From Saprospiraceae bacterium (GTDB taxonomy: Bacteria; Bacteroidota; Bacteroidia; Chitinophagales; Saprospiraceae), in assembly GCA_016710625.1 (NCBI GenBank), contig JADJVK010000054.1, positions 62,001 through 126,000 on the forward strand: 64,000 nucleotides of DNA, in the 5' to 3' direction. Positions 1 through 8,777 of the stretch are shown here, piece by piece. The notes beneath the pieces are model-generated. The model had not been told where the DNA came from. It did no database searches and was given only the letters and a program-made list of their open reading frames with translations. The position numbers and the translations under genes are program-made. Within the stretch, counting starts at the first letter, position 1. Each line of letters opens with the position of its first letter.

Positions 1-1
1 T

Positions 2-190
2 TCTAAACTTGCAATTGAAGTCTTAGGAGCACCACAAGATTACAATAACTTGTCTATTCCAAATGCTCAAAATGTAATTGGTAGATTGGTTTCTTTTGGT
101 ATCAGATGTACTTGGACAACTGAAGAATTGGATACATTAATTGAAAATATTAAAATACATGCCAATAAAGCTGTGATGCAAATGGCTTAA
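2..190 (+). CDS. C-terminal fragment, probable PLP-dependent aminotransferase
   Basis: An open frame enters the window at base 2 and stops at the TAA at 188-190, leaving about 62 residues of a gene that starts outside. The tail holds a conserved-looking block NAQNVIGRLVSFGIRC followed by an acidic W-T-x-E-E-L-D helix. This resembles the small C-terminal domain of fold-type I aminotransferases, where a conserved Arg contacts the substrate carboxylate, but the fragment is too short to name the enzyme. A good intrinsic terminator follows 31 bases downstream. Confidence 0.4.
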   Translation, partial: SKLAIEVLGAPQDYNNLSIPNAQNVIGRLVSFGIRCTWTTEELDTLIENIKIHANKAVMQMA

Positions 191-220
191 TTAAATTATA
201 TTTTTAAATAAAAACATATT

Positions 221-263
221 ATTAACCTGATAGAATTTAAAAATCTATCAGGTTAATTTTTTT
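221..263 (+). terminator. Intrinsic terminator after the aminotransferase fragment
   Basis: A perfect 13-bp stem (221-233 with 245-257, arms attaacctgatag / ctatcaggttaat) with an 11-base loop is followed by six T residues at 258-263. It lies between two convergent genes. The T-run is on the + side, so it mainly serves the upstream + strand gene. Confidence 0.85.
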
Positions 264-268
264 ATAGA

Positions 269-1036
269 TTATTTATTGCCAAATCTTTCTGATTCCAATG
301 GCGGATATTCTAGATCAAGACTATCTAATTTATCAGAAACAGCTTGTGCAACTAATAAATCTCTATACCATTGTTGATCAGCAGGAATGATATACCATGG
401 AATGGTACTTTCATTTAATACATATTCATAGCATTTCATATATTCATCCCATAATTCATGCTCATTCCAATCGCCGTCATTGTGTTTCCATTGTTTTTTC
501 GGGTCATCAATTCTTTCTTGTAATTTCTCTACTTGTTTTTCTTTAGAAAGATGTAAAAAGAATTTTAGAACAATAGTATTATTATCAAAAGAAATTAAAT
601 CTTCGAAGGCATTTATTGCAGCCATCCTTTTTGCAACTCTTTTTTCATCAATCCACTTATGCACTCTTTGAATCAAGATGTCTTCATATTGTGATCTATT
701 GAATATGACCAATCTCCCTTTTTCAGGTGTATTTTTATGGATTCTCCAAAGAAAATCATGAGCAAATTCTTCTTCAGAAGGTTTTTTATAAGAAACAGCT
801 GTTATGATAGCAGGATGTGTCGCACCAAATACCTGTTTTGTAACGCCATCTTTACCACTACCATCCATTCCTTGAAAAATAACTAAAATAGAATACTTTT
901 TTTGAGCATTCAAAATTGTCAGTTTTTCACTAATTTTCTCTGCTAATTTATCTACTTTTTTTTGAGCATCATCTTTATCTAAATAGAAGTCATTTGGTGC
1001 TTTAGTAGATATTTTGTTCAAGTTTTTAACAGCCAT
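269..1036 (-). CDS. PPK2-family polyphosphate kinase / polyphosphate:nucleotide phosphotransferase
   Basis: This cytosolic P-loop enzyme of the PPK2 family transfers phosphate between polyphosphate and nucleotides. The Walker A motif GMDGSGKDG is at residues 56-64, and the lid-adjacent block FNRSQYEDILIQRVH starts near 112, containing the Asp typical of the family's second nucleotide-binding motif. The W-Y-I-I-P-A segment near 214 is also a family hallmark. At 255 aa it is a normal one-domain PPK2, closest in layout to the short single-domain forms. Substrate class (AMP, ADP or both) cannot be read safely. The gene starts 5 bases after the stop of a small membrane protein gene on the same strand, so the two probably share a transcript. 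Confidence 0.9.
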   Translation of the reverse strand: MAVKNLNKISTKAPNDFYLDKDDAQKKVDKLAEKISEKLTILNAQKKYSILVIFQGMDGSGKDGVTKQVFGATHPAIITAVSYKKPSEEEFAHDFLWRIHKNTPEKGRLVIFNRSQYEDILIQRVHKWIDEKRVAKRMAAINAFEDLISFDNNTIVLKFFLHLSKEKQVEKLQERIDDPKKQWKHNDGDWNEHELWDEYMKCYEYVLNESTIPWYIIPADQQWYRDLLVAQAVSDKLDSLDLEYPPLESERFGNK

Positions 1037-1041
1037 TTTAA

Positions 1042-1533
1042 TTATTTTTGTTCAAAAAAAGTATCGTAATTATTACTATTAGTTTGTTTTTCAGCCGTTT
1101 TTGGTAATTTTAATATGTTTGGTGCAATTTCTTCCACTTCTTCATAACTCGTGAATTCCTCATTTTGATAGAAGGTGTTTTGTGTATTAAATTCATTTTT
1201 CATTTTATTCACTTTTCTTAAAAGTAACATTTTTCCAAATAAATAAGCACTCACCACTGGAAAGAAAAACACAGTTCCAATAGCAGCTAAAATTCCTAAA
1301 AGTAAATCTCGTTTAATTAGTTCTAATAACCAAGTTCCATAACCTAAAACTACCTTATAGTTAAGGATTAATGTTATTATTAACAGAAATGGAGCAATGA
1401 TATTTAATATGAAAAACACTCCTTTTGCTAACCAAAACAAAGTAATCAGACCTATGATGGAACCGACAATTACTTTCCAAGAACTTTTCTGTTCGAAATT
1501 AGGAAATTGTGAACTATTAAAATAAATCGCCAT
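1042..1533 (-). CDS. Small membrane protein of unknown function
   Basis: The product is 163 aa with three strongly hydrophobic stretches at about 20-40, 41-60 and 78-100, then a charged soluble tail rich in N, E and K. No family is recognised. It looks like an inner-membrane protein with a cytoplasmic tail. It sits immediately upstream of the PPK2 gene with a 5-base gap, which suggests co-expression, but no functional link can be claimed from sequence. Confidence 0.7.
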   Translation of the reverse strand: MAIYFNSSQFPNFEQKSSWKVIVGSIIGLITLFWLAKGVFFILNIIAPFLLIITLILNYKVVLGYGTWLLELIKRDLLLGILAAIGTVFFFPVVSAYLFGKMLLLRKVNKMKNEFNTQNTFYQNEEFTSYEEVEEIAPNILKLPKTAEKQTNSNNYDTFFEQK

Positions 1534-1706
1534 AATACAGTTTTTATTTACTTTATGAAACGAATAAAAGTTGAAATTGATTTCAAAAAATAAATTTAAC
1601 TGATAAATCAGGAAGATTTATAGATAATACAAGAATAGGAATAGATGAAATATTTAAAATTAAAAATAGACCTATTTCAAAATTTTTATTATCAGTATTA
1701 AAATAT

Positions 1707-3423
1707 TTAATCAATTTTCATGATTTTATAAAGTGTATTTTCAATTTTTAGTAAATATAATCCGCTACTTAGCCCATTCAAGTCAATTATATTATTTCCT
1801 TCCTCTATTTTAAAATTTGATAAATTTTGTCCGTAAATATTATAGAGTGTTAAAATTGATTTTTTAGAAATTTCTATATTTAATTTTCCATTTGTAGGAT
1901 TTGGAAAAATATTAACTTCTGATTTTCCAATAGTACTATTACTTGTCAAAATTTCAGAATTTAGTTTTAATAAAAAAGCATTATAAATATTTCTGGATAG
2001 GTCGGTAAATAAAAACTATCCATACTATTATCAAAATCTGTTTTTCTTTATATGTGCCTATATAATGTAAATTATCTGATGAATCACAGATTATTTTATT
2101 ATATAAATTTGTTCTATTTTTTATAATATAACTCCAAATATGATTTCCGTTTTTATCTAATTTAGTAGTATAATTATTATCAAATAGATTATCACTTGTA
2201 TAAATTATTTGATTTGCTTCAGTTCCAAAATTTATAGTATCTCTAAAGGAGCCAACAATAAAAATATTATCATTATTATCATTTTCAATGGCAATAATTA
2301 AATTTGATTTTGGGCTAATAAATTTTTTTGCCCATAAAAAATTTCCATCAGAATTTAATTTTGAAATTGCAGAATTTATTTTAAAGGGTATTGGGTTTGT
2401 TAAATAAAAAGTATCAGGACCTGGATCTAAATCATTCAAAATTCCATTATAACTTAAACGATAAATATTTTGCAAATTGTCAATCGAAAAAGAGGAATTA
2501 AACCCATATTTATAATCTTCAAATTTGTCTGGAAAAACATCTGCCCATATAAATTTTCCTAAACTATCTGATTTGGATAAATAGGAACAAGTAACAATCA
2601 TATTAATCCAACTGATTTTAAAGGTGTTTTCCTTGGGTCAATATCTACCGTTCCTCCAAGATTCCTCGGCAATAAATATTCCCTTTTATCTGTTTTGAGT
2701 ACATTAATGTTAATATTTCCAAACATATTTTCAATTTGGTTTAACCATTTGAAATTGCCATCTTGATCTAAGGAAATGAAATAAGTTTGTCCAAATTTGC
2801 TATTAAATAGTTTTTCACTTGTATTTGGGTCAAAATCCATTTCACCCATGAAGCTACCAGCAATAATAATATCTCCATTTATATTTAAAGTTGAATAATT
2901 GTGAAAATAATGAATCCTTTTCCAATTCTTTTTACCCAATTAAAATTCCCATCTGTAGTTAATTTTAAAATAAATACATCAGGAATTTTATTGATATTTA
3001 AGGAGGTCAAATTATGTTCAATATTAATATCAGGATCGAAGTCGATAGTTCCAAAAAAATTTCCTGTTATATAAATTTCTCCTTTTGAACTTACATTTAA
3101 ATTAAATTTTTCGTTATTTTTATCCATAAATATTGATTTGCCCAAAGGAATTTACCACTTTTATCAAATTTTGAAATGAAAAAATTTAATCCAAATTTTG
3201 TACCCACTGGTCTGTTCAGAGTAAAATCTGTTATTAATGGGTCACAATTAATGCTTTCTGAAAATAAACCTATTGTATAGATATTTCCATAAGAATCTAC
3301 TTTTAAATCTCGAATACTAGAACCCAATGAACTATAAAACCCTTTAACCCATTCGAAATTTTGACTTGTTAATTGATATGAAAATATTATAATTAGATTT
3401 AATGTAAATAATAGTTTTTTCAT
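1707..3423 (-). pseudogene. Broken T9SS-secreted beta-propeller-type protein
   Basis: One secreted protein gene is split into five pieces in different frames: 3423-3097 (signal peptide), 3145-2885, 2939-2598, 2601-1981 and 1949-1707. Read together they give a signal peptide, a repeated module of the type 'G-N-F-x-W-V/A-K ... I-Y-I-x-G-x-F ... D-F-D-P' (SBBP-like beta-propeller repeats seen in Bacteroidota), and a C-terminal T9SS sorting domain with the usual N-I-F-P-N-P-T-N-G-K start and a G-L-Y-L-L-K-I-E end. At least four indels are needed to restore the frame in 1.7 kb. Either this dispensable gene is decaying or the consensus is poor here. It lies 23 bases downstream of glgC on the same strand, with no obvious shared role. 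Confidence 0.75.
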
Positions 3424-3446
3424 TTAGGTATATATTTTTTAAATTT

Positions 3447-4730
3447 TTAAAATCCAATCACAGTTCCTGCCTTAATATATGCTCCTTTTTTGATGATGAC
3501 TATCCCATCTTTCACACAATATCCTTCTTTTTCTTGGTCGGGTAGTGCGGCATGACCTCTTATTTTGACATTACCTCCCATATAAATATCTTTATCAACA
3601 ATGCAATTTTCTAAATAGCAATTATCACCTATCCCCATTGGTGGCATTTCTTTGTTTTCCAACAAATCCTGTATGGATTGGTAATAATCGTTACCAAAAA
3701 TGATGCAATTTTTTATTTCTGTTCCCAGCCCAATTCTCGATCTATTCCCAATGATGGATCGAGTGATTGAGTCGGCATTGATAATGCAACCATCTGCTAT
3801 AATCGATCCTCTTATGGTGGTTGAGGATGAAAATTTAGCAGGTGGTAACATTCTTGCTCTAGTGTATATAACTTTCTGATTATCAAATAAATTGAAAGGA
3901 GGGAGATTGTCAGTAAGTTCTAGATTGGCATCAAAATAACTTTTAATTGTTCCAATATCAGTCCAATATCCATTATAATTATAGCCCTTAACTTTCATCC
4001 CATTTGTAATGGCAGTAGGTATGATTTCTTTTCCAAAATCAGTAAAGTTTGGATATTCTTCAAACATTTTCTTTAAAACAGATTTATTAAAAATATAAAT
4101 CCCCATAGAAGCTAGGTAGTTTTTTCCTTGAGCTGCATCTCTTTCACTTACTGGTGAAACCCAATCTTTCAAAACATCAGAATTTGGTTTTTCTATAAAC
4201 TTATCAATGAAACCAGTATCGTTTACTTTCATAATCCCGAACCCTGTGGCATCATGGGCATTCACTGGAATTGTTGCTATGCTTATATCTGCTTCAGATT
4301 CAGCATGTTGGTTAGCAAATTCACAAAGATCCATTTGGTAAAGCTGATCGCCTGATAAAATCATGACATAATCATAATCATGCCCATTTAAATGTGGCAT
4401 GGTTTGTTTAACAGCATCTGAAGTTCCTTGAAACCACTTTTCACTTCCAGGTCTTTGTTCTGCGGCAATGATGTCCACAAAACTATAACTGAAATTATCG
4501 AAATGGTAGGTATTTTTAATGTGCTGATTGAGTGATGCGGAATTATATTGTGTTAGAACAAATATTCTTTTTATCCCAGAATTCAAGCAATTGGATATGG
4601 GAATATCTATTAATCTATATTTTCCAGCTATCGGTACGGCTGGTTTTGATCTCAAACTTGTCAATGGGTATAATCTTGATCCTGCTCCTCCACCTAAAAT
4701 TAGGCAAACTATTTTTATTAATTTATCCAT
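3447..4730 (-). CDS. glgC: Glucose-1-phosphate adenylyltransferase
   Basis: GlgC makes ADP-glucose from ATP and glucose-1-phosphate, the committed step of bacterial glycogen synthesis. The nucleotidyltransferase signature GGGAGSRLYPLT is at residues 13-24 with KPAVP at 29-33, followed by the W-F-Q-G-T-S-D-A-V active-site block near residue 99 and a left-handed beta-helix C-terminus. The length of 427 aa is normal and the frame is intact. It lies 31 bases downstream of glgA on the same strand, so glgA-glgC form an operon. Allosteric effectors cannot be judged from sequence alone. Confidence 0.96.
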   Translation of the reverse strand: MDKLIKIVCLILGGGAGSRLYPLTSLRSKPAVPIAGKYRLIDIPISNCLNSGIKRIFVLTQYNSASLNQHIKNTYHFDNFSYSFVDIIAAEQRPGSEKWFQGTSDAVKQTMPHLNGHDYDYVMILSGDQLYQMDLCEFANQHAESEADISIATIPVNAHDATGFGIMKVNDTGFIDKFIEKPNSDVLKDWVSPVSERDAAQGKNYLASMGIYIFNKSVLKKMFEEYPNFTDFGKEIIPTAITNGMKVKGYNYNGYWTDIGTIKSYFDANLELTDNLPPFNLFDNQKVIYTRARMLPPAKFSSSTTIRGSIIADGCIINADSITRSIIGNRSRIGLGTEIKNCIIFGNDYYQSIQDLLENKEMPPMGIGDNCYLENCIVDKDIYMGGNVKIRGHAALPDQEKEGYCVKDGIVIIKKGAYIKAGTVIGF

Positions 4731-4761
4731 AACTTAATATAAGTTGATCGTTAACTAATAT

Positions 4762-6189
4762 TTATTTTTTGTAAATCTCAATATATTTTTCTACAGCTAC
4801 ATCCCAAGAATAATTTAATTGAATGATATATTCCCGAATCCATTTGAATTTTTCAACTTCTTTATGAAGTAATTCACCTCTATACAAACTCATCACTATA
4901 TCATCAATTGAGGCATTATTGAAACAAATTCCATAACCTTCCCATTCTCCAAAATCTTTCACTGTGTCTTTTAATCCGCCTACTCTTCTTACTACAGGAA
5001 TAGTGCCATATCTCATGGCATACAATTGATTCAAACCGCAAGGCTCGATTAAAGAAGGCATCAAAAGAAAATCTGCGGCAGCATAGAGTTGGTGAGCCAA
5101 TGCCTCATTATAGCCGATATAAACACTACTATTTTTTGGAAATTGATAAACACATTCTTTTAATTGGTCTTCAATATAATTTACTCCAGACCCTAAAATA
5201 TAGAAATTGACATTTTGTCCAAAACTCAAATATCGCTTAATGGTATCTGGTATTAATAAACCACCTTTTTCACTCACCAACCTACCAATAAAAACGACTA
5301 ATGGCAAATAGGGGTCAAATCCTGATGCTTCGCAAATCTGAAGTTTGTTGGCTTTTTTGAATTCATGTATATCTTTCGTCATTTTATTTTCCAAATAGGG
5401 GTCGGTTGCTGGATTCCATACATCTGTATCGATTCCATTCACGATTCCTCTACTTTTCATCCAAGTCTCATTGTAAAGTCTTTGTAGTGGATTTTCACCA
5501 AATTTTAACTCATCCAAATAACCTTCAGAAACTGTAGTCATATAATCACAACATTTTACACCAGTTGCCAACGGATTTATTGTATCACTCCAATCCAAAA
5601 ATCCCATATTTCTTTCGTGAAAATCTGGTAAATATTTTGATAATGACCAACTAAATGCTCCTGTATATAGTCCATTATGGATAGTGAAAACTGTCTTAAT
5701 GTGCTGTAAACCATAGAACTTGTAACAATGTCTTATCATAAAAGGTATCAGCCCTGTATGATGGTCGTGGCAATGAAAAACTCCGGGTTTGTCATCCCAA
5801 GTATTGATAAAATCTAAAGCAGCATGTTGGAAAAACAAAAATCTCAATGGGTCATCTGAGTATCCGTAAATATTTGGACGATACAATAAATCTGGAATAT
5901 GCACAAAAAAAACATCGAAGCCTAAATTGTTATTTTCAGATTTTATGATTTCATAATTCACATTATAGTTGGCTCCAGTTAGGTTTCCATGCCATTCGTG
6001 TTTTACTGGATTGTTGTGATTCCATTTTTGGTCGTACCAAGGAAGGAATACCGCTGTGTGTAACCCTCTTTTAATCAAATATTTAGGTAGGGCACCTACC
6101 ACATCTCCTAATCCGCCTGTTTTAGCAATTGGATAACATTCTGCTGCAAAATGAATAACTTGATACATAATACAATTCAATTTTTCCAA
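4762..6189 (-). CDS. glgA: Glycogen synthase (ADP-glucose), GT5
   Basis: GlgA extends alpha-1,4-glucan chains from ADP-glucose in the cytosol. The GT-B fold signatures are visible: KTGGLGDV near the N-terminus, F-I-G-R-L-V-S-E-K-G-G in the second domain and the E-P-C-G-L-N-Q acceptor/donor block with an R-x-V-G-G-L-x-D-T-V tail. The open frame allows a start at 6189, but the internal ATG at 6168 is better because it puts the ADP-glucose-binding Lys of KTGGL at residue 16, matching the family position of about 15. First gene of the glgA-glgC pair. Confidence 0.95.
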   Translation of the reverse strand: MEKLNCIMYQVIHFAAECYPIAKTGGLGDVVGALPKYLIKRGLHTAVFLPWYDQKWNHNNPVKHEWHGNLTGANYNVNYEIIKSENNNLGFDVFFVHIPDLLYRPNIYGYSDDPLRFLFFQHAALDFINTWDDKPGVFHCHDHHTGLIPFMIRHCYKFYGLQHIKTVFTIHNGLYTGAFSWSLSKYLPDFHERNMGFLDWSDTINPLATGVKCCDYMTTVSEGYLDELKFGENPLQRLYNETWMKSRGIVNGIDTDVWNPATDPYLENKMTKDIHEFKKANKLQICEASGFDPYLPLVVFIGRLVSEKGGLLIPDTIKRYLSFGQNVNFYILGSGVNYIEDQLKECVYQFPKNSSVYIGYNEALAHQLYAAADFLLMPSLIEPCGLNQLYAMRYGTIPVVRRVGGLKDTVKDFGEWEGYGICFNNASIDDIVMSLYRGELLHKEVEKFKWIREYIIQLNYSWDVAVEKYIEIYKK

Positions 6190-6255
6190 ATGTAATTATA
6201 AATGTAAATAAATTTAAATTTTTTAAATGAAAAATAAATTAATTGAAAATCAAAT

Positions 6256-6263
6256 TAAATTTG
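6256..6263 (+). promoter_or_regulatory. Putative -7 box for the oxidoreductase gene
   Basis: TAAATTTG matches the Bacteroidota -7 consensus TAnnTTTG and lies 20 bases before the ATG at 6283. No clear TTTG -33 box is present, so this is a moderate call. Confidence 0.4.
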
Positions 6264-6282
6264 TGAATAAATATAAATTTTA

Positions 6283-7242
6283 ATGAAAGCGATTGTTTTA
6301 AAAGATTTAGAAAATCTGAATTATGAAGAAATTGATAATCAGTCAATTGAAGGATTCGTAAAAATCAAAATAAAAGCTTCTGCTTTGAATCATCGTGATG
6401 TTTGGATATCTAAAGGACAATATGCTGGAATAAAATTTCCAATGGTTTTGGGTTCGGATGGAGTAGGTTTTGATGATCAGGGAAAGAAAGTTATCATAAA
6501 CCCTGGTTTGAATTGGGGCTCCAATGAAGCATTTCAATCGAAAAGTTATCAAATTTTAGGATTGCCAAATTTTGGTACTTTTTCAGATTCCTGTTGGGTT
6601 GCTCCTACTCAAATTTACGATTTCCCAACTCATCTTGATGATGTTTCTGCTGCTGCACTGCCTTCGGCTGGTGTAACAGCCTATCGTTCCCTATTTTCAA
6701 GGGCAAAAGTAAAACCAACTGATAAAGTATTAATCTCTGGAGTTGGTGGAGGTGTTGCTTTGTTTGCTATGCAATTTGCAATTGCTTTAGGTTGTGATGT
6801 TTATGTAACATCAGGGCATGAATGGAAAATCGAAAAAGCTATATCAATGGGTGCAAAAGGTGGAAAAAATTATAAATCAGATAGTTATGTAAAGGAGTTT
6901 CAATCAGAAGTTGGTGGTTTTGATGTGATAGTGGATAGTGCAGGTGGTGATGGATTCTCCAATTTGGTAAAATTAGCAAATCCTGGGGGTAGAATAGTAT
7001 TTTATGGTGGCACTAATGGAAATTTGAATATCAATCCTCAAATGGTGTTTTGGAAGCAATTGTCGATTTTGGGTTCGACGATGGGTAGCGATCATGACTT
7101 TGCTGAAATGTTGGCTTTTGTCAACCAATATAAAATTGTGCCAGTGGTCGATAGCATATTCGAATTAAAAGATTTTAAAGCAGCTTTTGATAAAATGAAT
7201 AAGGGTGAACAATTTGGGAAAATAGTTTTTAGAAATAGTTAA
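6283..7242 (+). CDS. Zinc-type alcohol dehydrogenase-like (MDR family) oxidoreductase
   Basis: A 319-aa medium-chain dehydrogenase/reductase. The N-terminal GroES-like domain carries A-L-N-H-R-D-V-W and G-S-D-G-V-G, and the Rossmann domain has G-V-G-G-G-V-A-L-F-A-M-Q-F-A around residue 155. The structural-zinc four-Cys loop of true alcohol dehydrogenases is absent, so this is a quinone-oxidoreductase/YogA-like branch using NAD(P)H; the substrate is unknown. It is cytosolic. Its stop (7240-7242) directly abuts the stop of the convergent gene on the other strand, with no terminator between them. Confidence 0.85.
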   Translation: MKAIVLKDLENLNYEEIDNQSIEGFVKIKIKASALNHRDVWISKGQYAGIKFPMVLGSDGVGFDDQGKKVIINPGLNWGSNEAFQSKSYQILGLPNFGTFSDSCWVAPTQIYDFPTHLDDVSAAALPSAGVTAYRSLFSRAKVKPTDKVLISGVGGGVALFAMQFAIALGCDVYVTSGHEWKIEKAISMGAKGGKNYKSDSYVKEFQSEVGGFDVIVDSAGGDGFSNLVKLANPGGRIVFYGGTNGNLNINPQMVFWKQLSILGSTMGSDHDFAEMLAFVNQYKIVPVVDSIFELKDFKAAFDKMNKGEQFGKIVFRNS

Positions 7243-8283
7243 TTAACTTTCTTGTTGATAATAGATTTTATAAAATTTTCTGCCGTCTTGATCGACGCCA
7301 TGTTCGAGCAATTCTTTGTCGCCATGAATGTATATATGGAAATTTTTATCTAATTTAAGTACACTTTTGAAGTTTTTTTCTTGTTTTTTTAAAGCTATTG
7401 GTGAGATTTCGAAATGGTCAGCAATAGTCAACTCATTTTTTTCTCTGAAATTTTCATCAAAATTTCTAAACGAATTGATGATTTCTGCCTCTTGAAAAAC
7501 TTGATTTTCAAAATCTTCTTTCTCGAATTTATCATTCGTTTTGAAATAATCTACTGATCGATTTAATAATTCTATTTTGTCCGATTGAGTGAGGTTGTTT
7601 TCTTTGTTTAATTGTTTGGTTACGAATGTTTTAGTTATCTGTAAAAAATCTTTTGTGTAATGATAATCATCTTTGCAAGGGATTATATTCAAAAAATTAT
7701 CTTTCCAAAACTGGGCTTCAACTGATCTGTTGGATTTGTCCACTGAGCAGATTTTATAGCCATTTGATTTGTCTGTATTGAATATCAGGCAGCCTTTATC
7801 TAGCTTATCAATTTGAATTCCTTCGTTTTTATTAATTGAAAATGAGTTGTTTATATTTTTAAGTTGAAGAAAAGTTTGTTTATTTTCCGATTTGAAAATT
7901 CCAATTGCATCTACTAATTCATCTTCAAAAACAACATTAGTGAAAAAAGCTATGAATAAATCACCATCTTTTATTTGTGAATGAATTGAGTTGTTATACA
8001 AAAATGTGGCAATAGCCTTTGTTTGTTCTTGAAAATTAGCTTGATTATCAAATATTTCGACAACAGATTGATAGATTTCATTTTCAAAACCTTCATTTGC
8101 AAAGGAATGATATTCCACTAAATCTACAAATGGAGTAATAAAATAATTATGTAAAGAATCAATTAACTCTTGATTGTCAATAGCTAACAGGTTGTCAGAC
8201 AAAACCAAAGGTTTCTCATTTGATTTATTTCCAACTGAATGAACAATCAATTTTTCTAATACACCATTACTAAAATCTAACAT
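7243..8283 (-). CDS. Nucleoid-associated protein, NdpA/YejK family
   Basis: 346 aa, matching the PF04245 37-kDa nucleoid-associated family in length and layout: an N-terminal I-V-H-x-V-G-N block, a middle domain with G-D-L-F-I-A-F-F and the K-G-C-L-I-F-N-T region, and a C-terminal Y-I-H-G-D-K-E-L-L-E-H-G-V-D tail. These proteins bind the nucleoid; the molecular role is poorly known. The frame is intact. A candidate structured RNA ending in a terminator lies about 90 bases upstream on the same strand, so it could be either a separate RNA or a leader of this gene. Confidence 0.8.
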   Translation of the reverse strand: MLDFSNGVLEKLIVHSVGNKSNEKPLVLSDNLLAIDNQELIDSLHNYFITPFVDLVEYHSFANEGFENEIYQSVVEIFDNQANFQEQTKAIATFLYNNSIHSQIKDGDLFIAFFTNVVFEDELVDAIGIFKSENKQTFLQLKNINNSFSINKNEGIQIDKLDKGCLIFNTDKSNGYKICSVDKSNRSVEAQFWKDNFLNIIPCKDDYHYTKDFLQITKTFVTKQLNKENNLTQSDKIELLNRSVDYFKTNDKFEKEDFENQVFQEAEIINSFRNFDENFREKNELTIADHFEISPIALKKQEKNFKSVLKLDKNFHIYIHGDKELLEHGVDQDGRKFYKIYYQQES

Positions 8284-8370
8284 TGGACATTTTAGTGCGA
8301 AATTACAATGAAATTTAATAAAAACAATGAATTTTTAAAGTAGGAAAAAAGGGAGGAAGGCAACTTGTAG

Positions 8371-8402
8371 AAACAAAAAAGTCGAACCTCTTTAGATCCG
8401 AC
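8371..8402 (-). terminator. Intrinsic terminator on the - strand (3' end of candidate RNA)
   Basis: Read on the - strand, gtcggatct (8402-8394) and aggttcgac (8389-8381) form a 9-bp stem including two G-U pairs, with the tetraloop aaag. Six T residues follow at 8380-8375. The G-U pairs and T-run only work on the - strand. Confidence 0.7.
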
Positions 8403-8596
8403 CATTAACTACAAATTATAATCCCATGAACATATTTATCTTTATAACTTTATATTGCGTCTTTTTGTTCTTTGTGGTAACCATTTTTAGAAAACTTTAA
8501 CAAATTTCGCCGACCCTAGCCGAACTAAGGTCGGCGAAATATAATATCCCATGAACATATCCAAAAATGGTAGTAATTACTTTTAATTACTTTGAT
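8375..8596 (-). ncRNA. Candidate structured RNA upstream of the NdpA-family gene
   Basis: About 220 bases bounded by a - strand promoter (TTTG at 8631-8628, 19-base spacer, GATATTTG at 8608-8601) and an intrinsic terminator (8402-8375). Inside, 8571-8561 pairs with 8490-8480 (11 bp), enclosing a hairpin of 12 perfect base pairs (8540-8529 with 8515-8504). That hairpin extends on the RNA by a U-G pair and three more pairs around a UUCGG loop. The motif ATATGTTCATGGGA occurs twice, once before the hairpin and once before the terminator. The G-U pairs favour transcription of the - strand. No known RNA family is recognised. Short frames exist on both strands, so a leader peptide is an alternative. 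Confidence 0.45.
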
Positions 8597-8600
8597 GATA

Positions 8601-8631
8601 CAAATATCTAACAGAAAATTTTTTTTGCAAA
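8601..8631 (-). promoter_or_regulatory. Bacteroidota-type promoter driving the candidate RNA
   Basis: On the - strand, TTTG (8631-8628) is followed after 19 bases by GATATTTG (8608-8601), which matches seven of eight positions of the -7 consensus TAnnTTTG apart from the first T. Transcription would start near 8596. Confidence 0.5.
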
Positions 8632-8731
8632 ATACAAAAAAAGGCAATTGTGATTTTAATATAATTTAATATTTGATATAAAATAAAGTAAATCAATTTA
8701 ATGTAAAATTAAAATGTGAAAATAATATAAC

Positions 8732-8767
8732 AAAAAAGGCTTTTTCATTGCGAAAAAAGCCTTTTTT
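8732..8767 (-). terminator. Bidirectional intrinsic terminator after the LVIVD gene
   Basis: A 14-bp stem (8732-8745 with 8754-8767) built from A-run, ggc/gcc and T-run arms with an 8-base loop. It has T-runs on both strands. It begins 11 bases beyond the stop of the - strand gene at 8778. Confidence 0.85.
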
Positions 8768-8777
8768 AATTTTTTAT

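Noticed and set aside
4528..4737. Two overlapping frames antisense to glgC
   Set aside because: Shadows of the strongly conserved glgC coding sequence.
8426..8500. A 24-codon + strand frame for a hydrophobic micropeptide
   Set aside because: Not annotated as a gene because the promoter, G-U pairs and terminator all point to - strand transcription; kept only as part of a finding.
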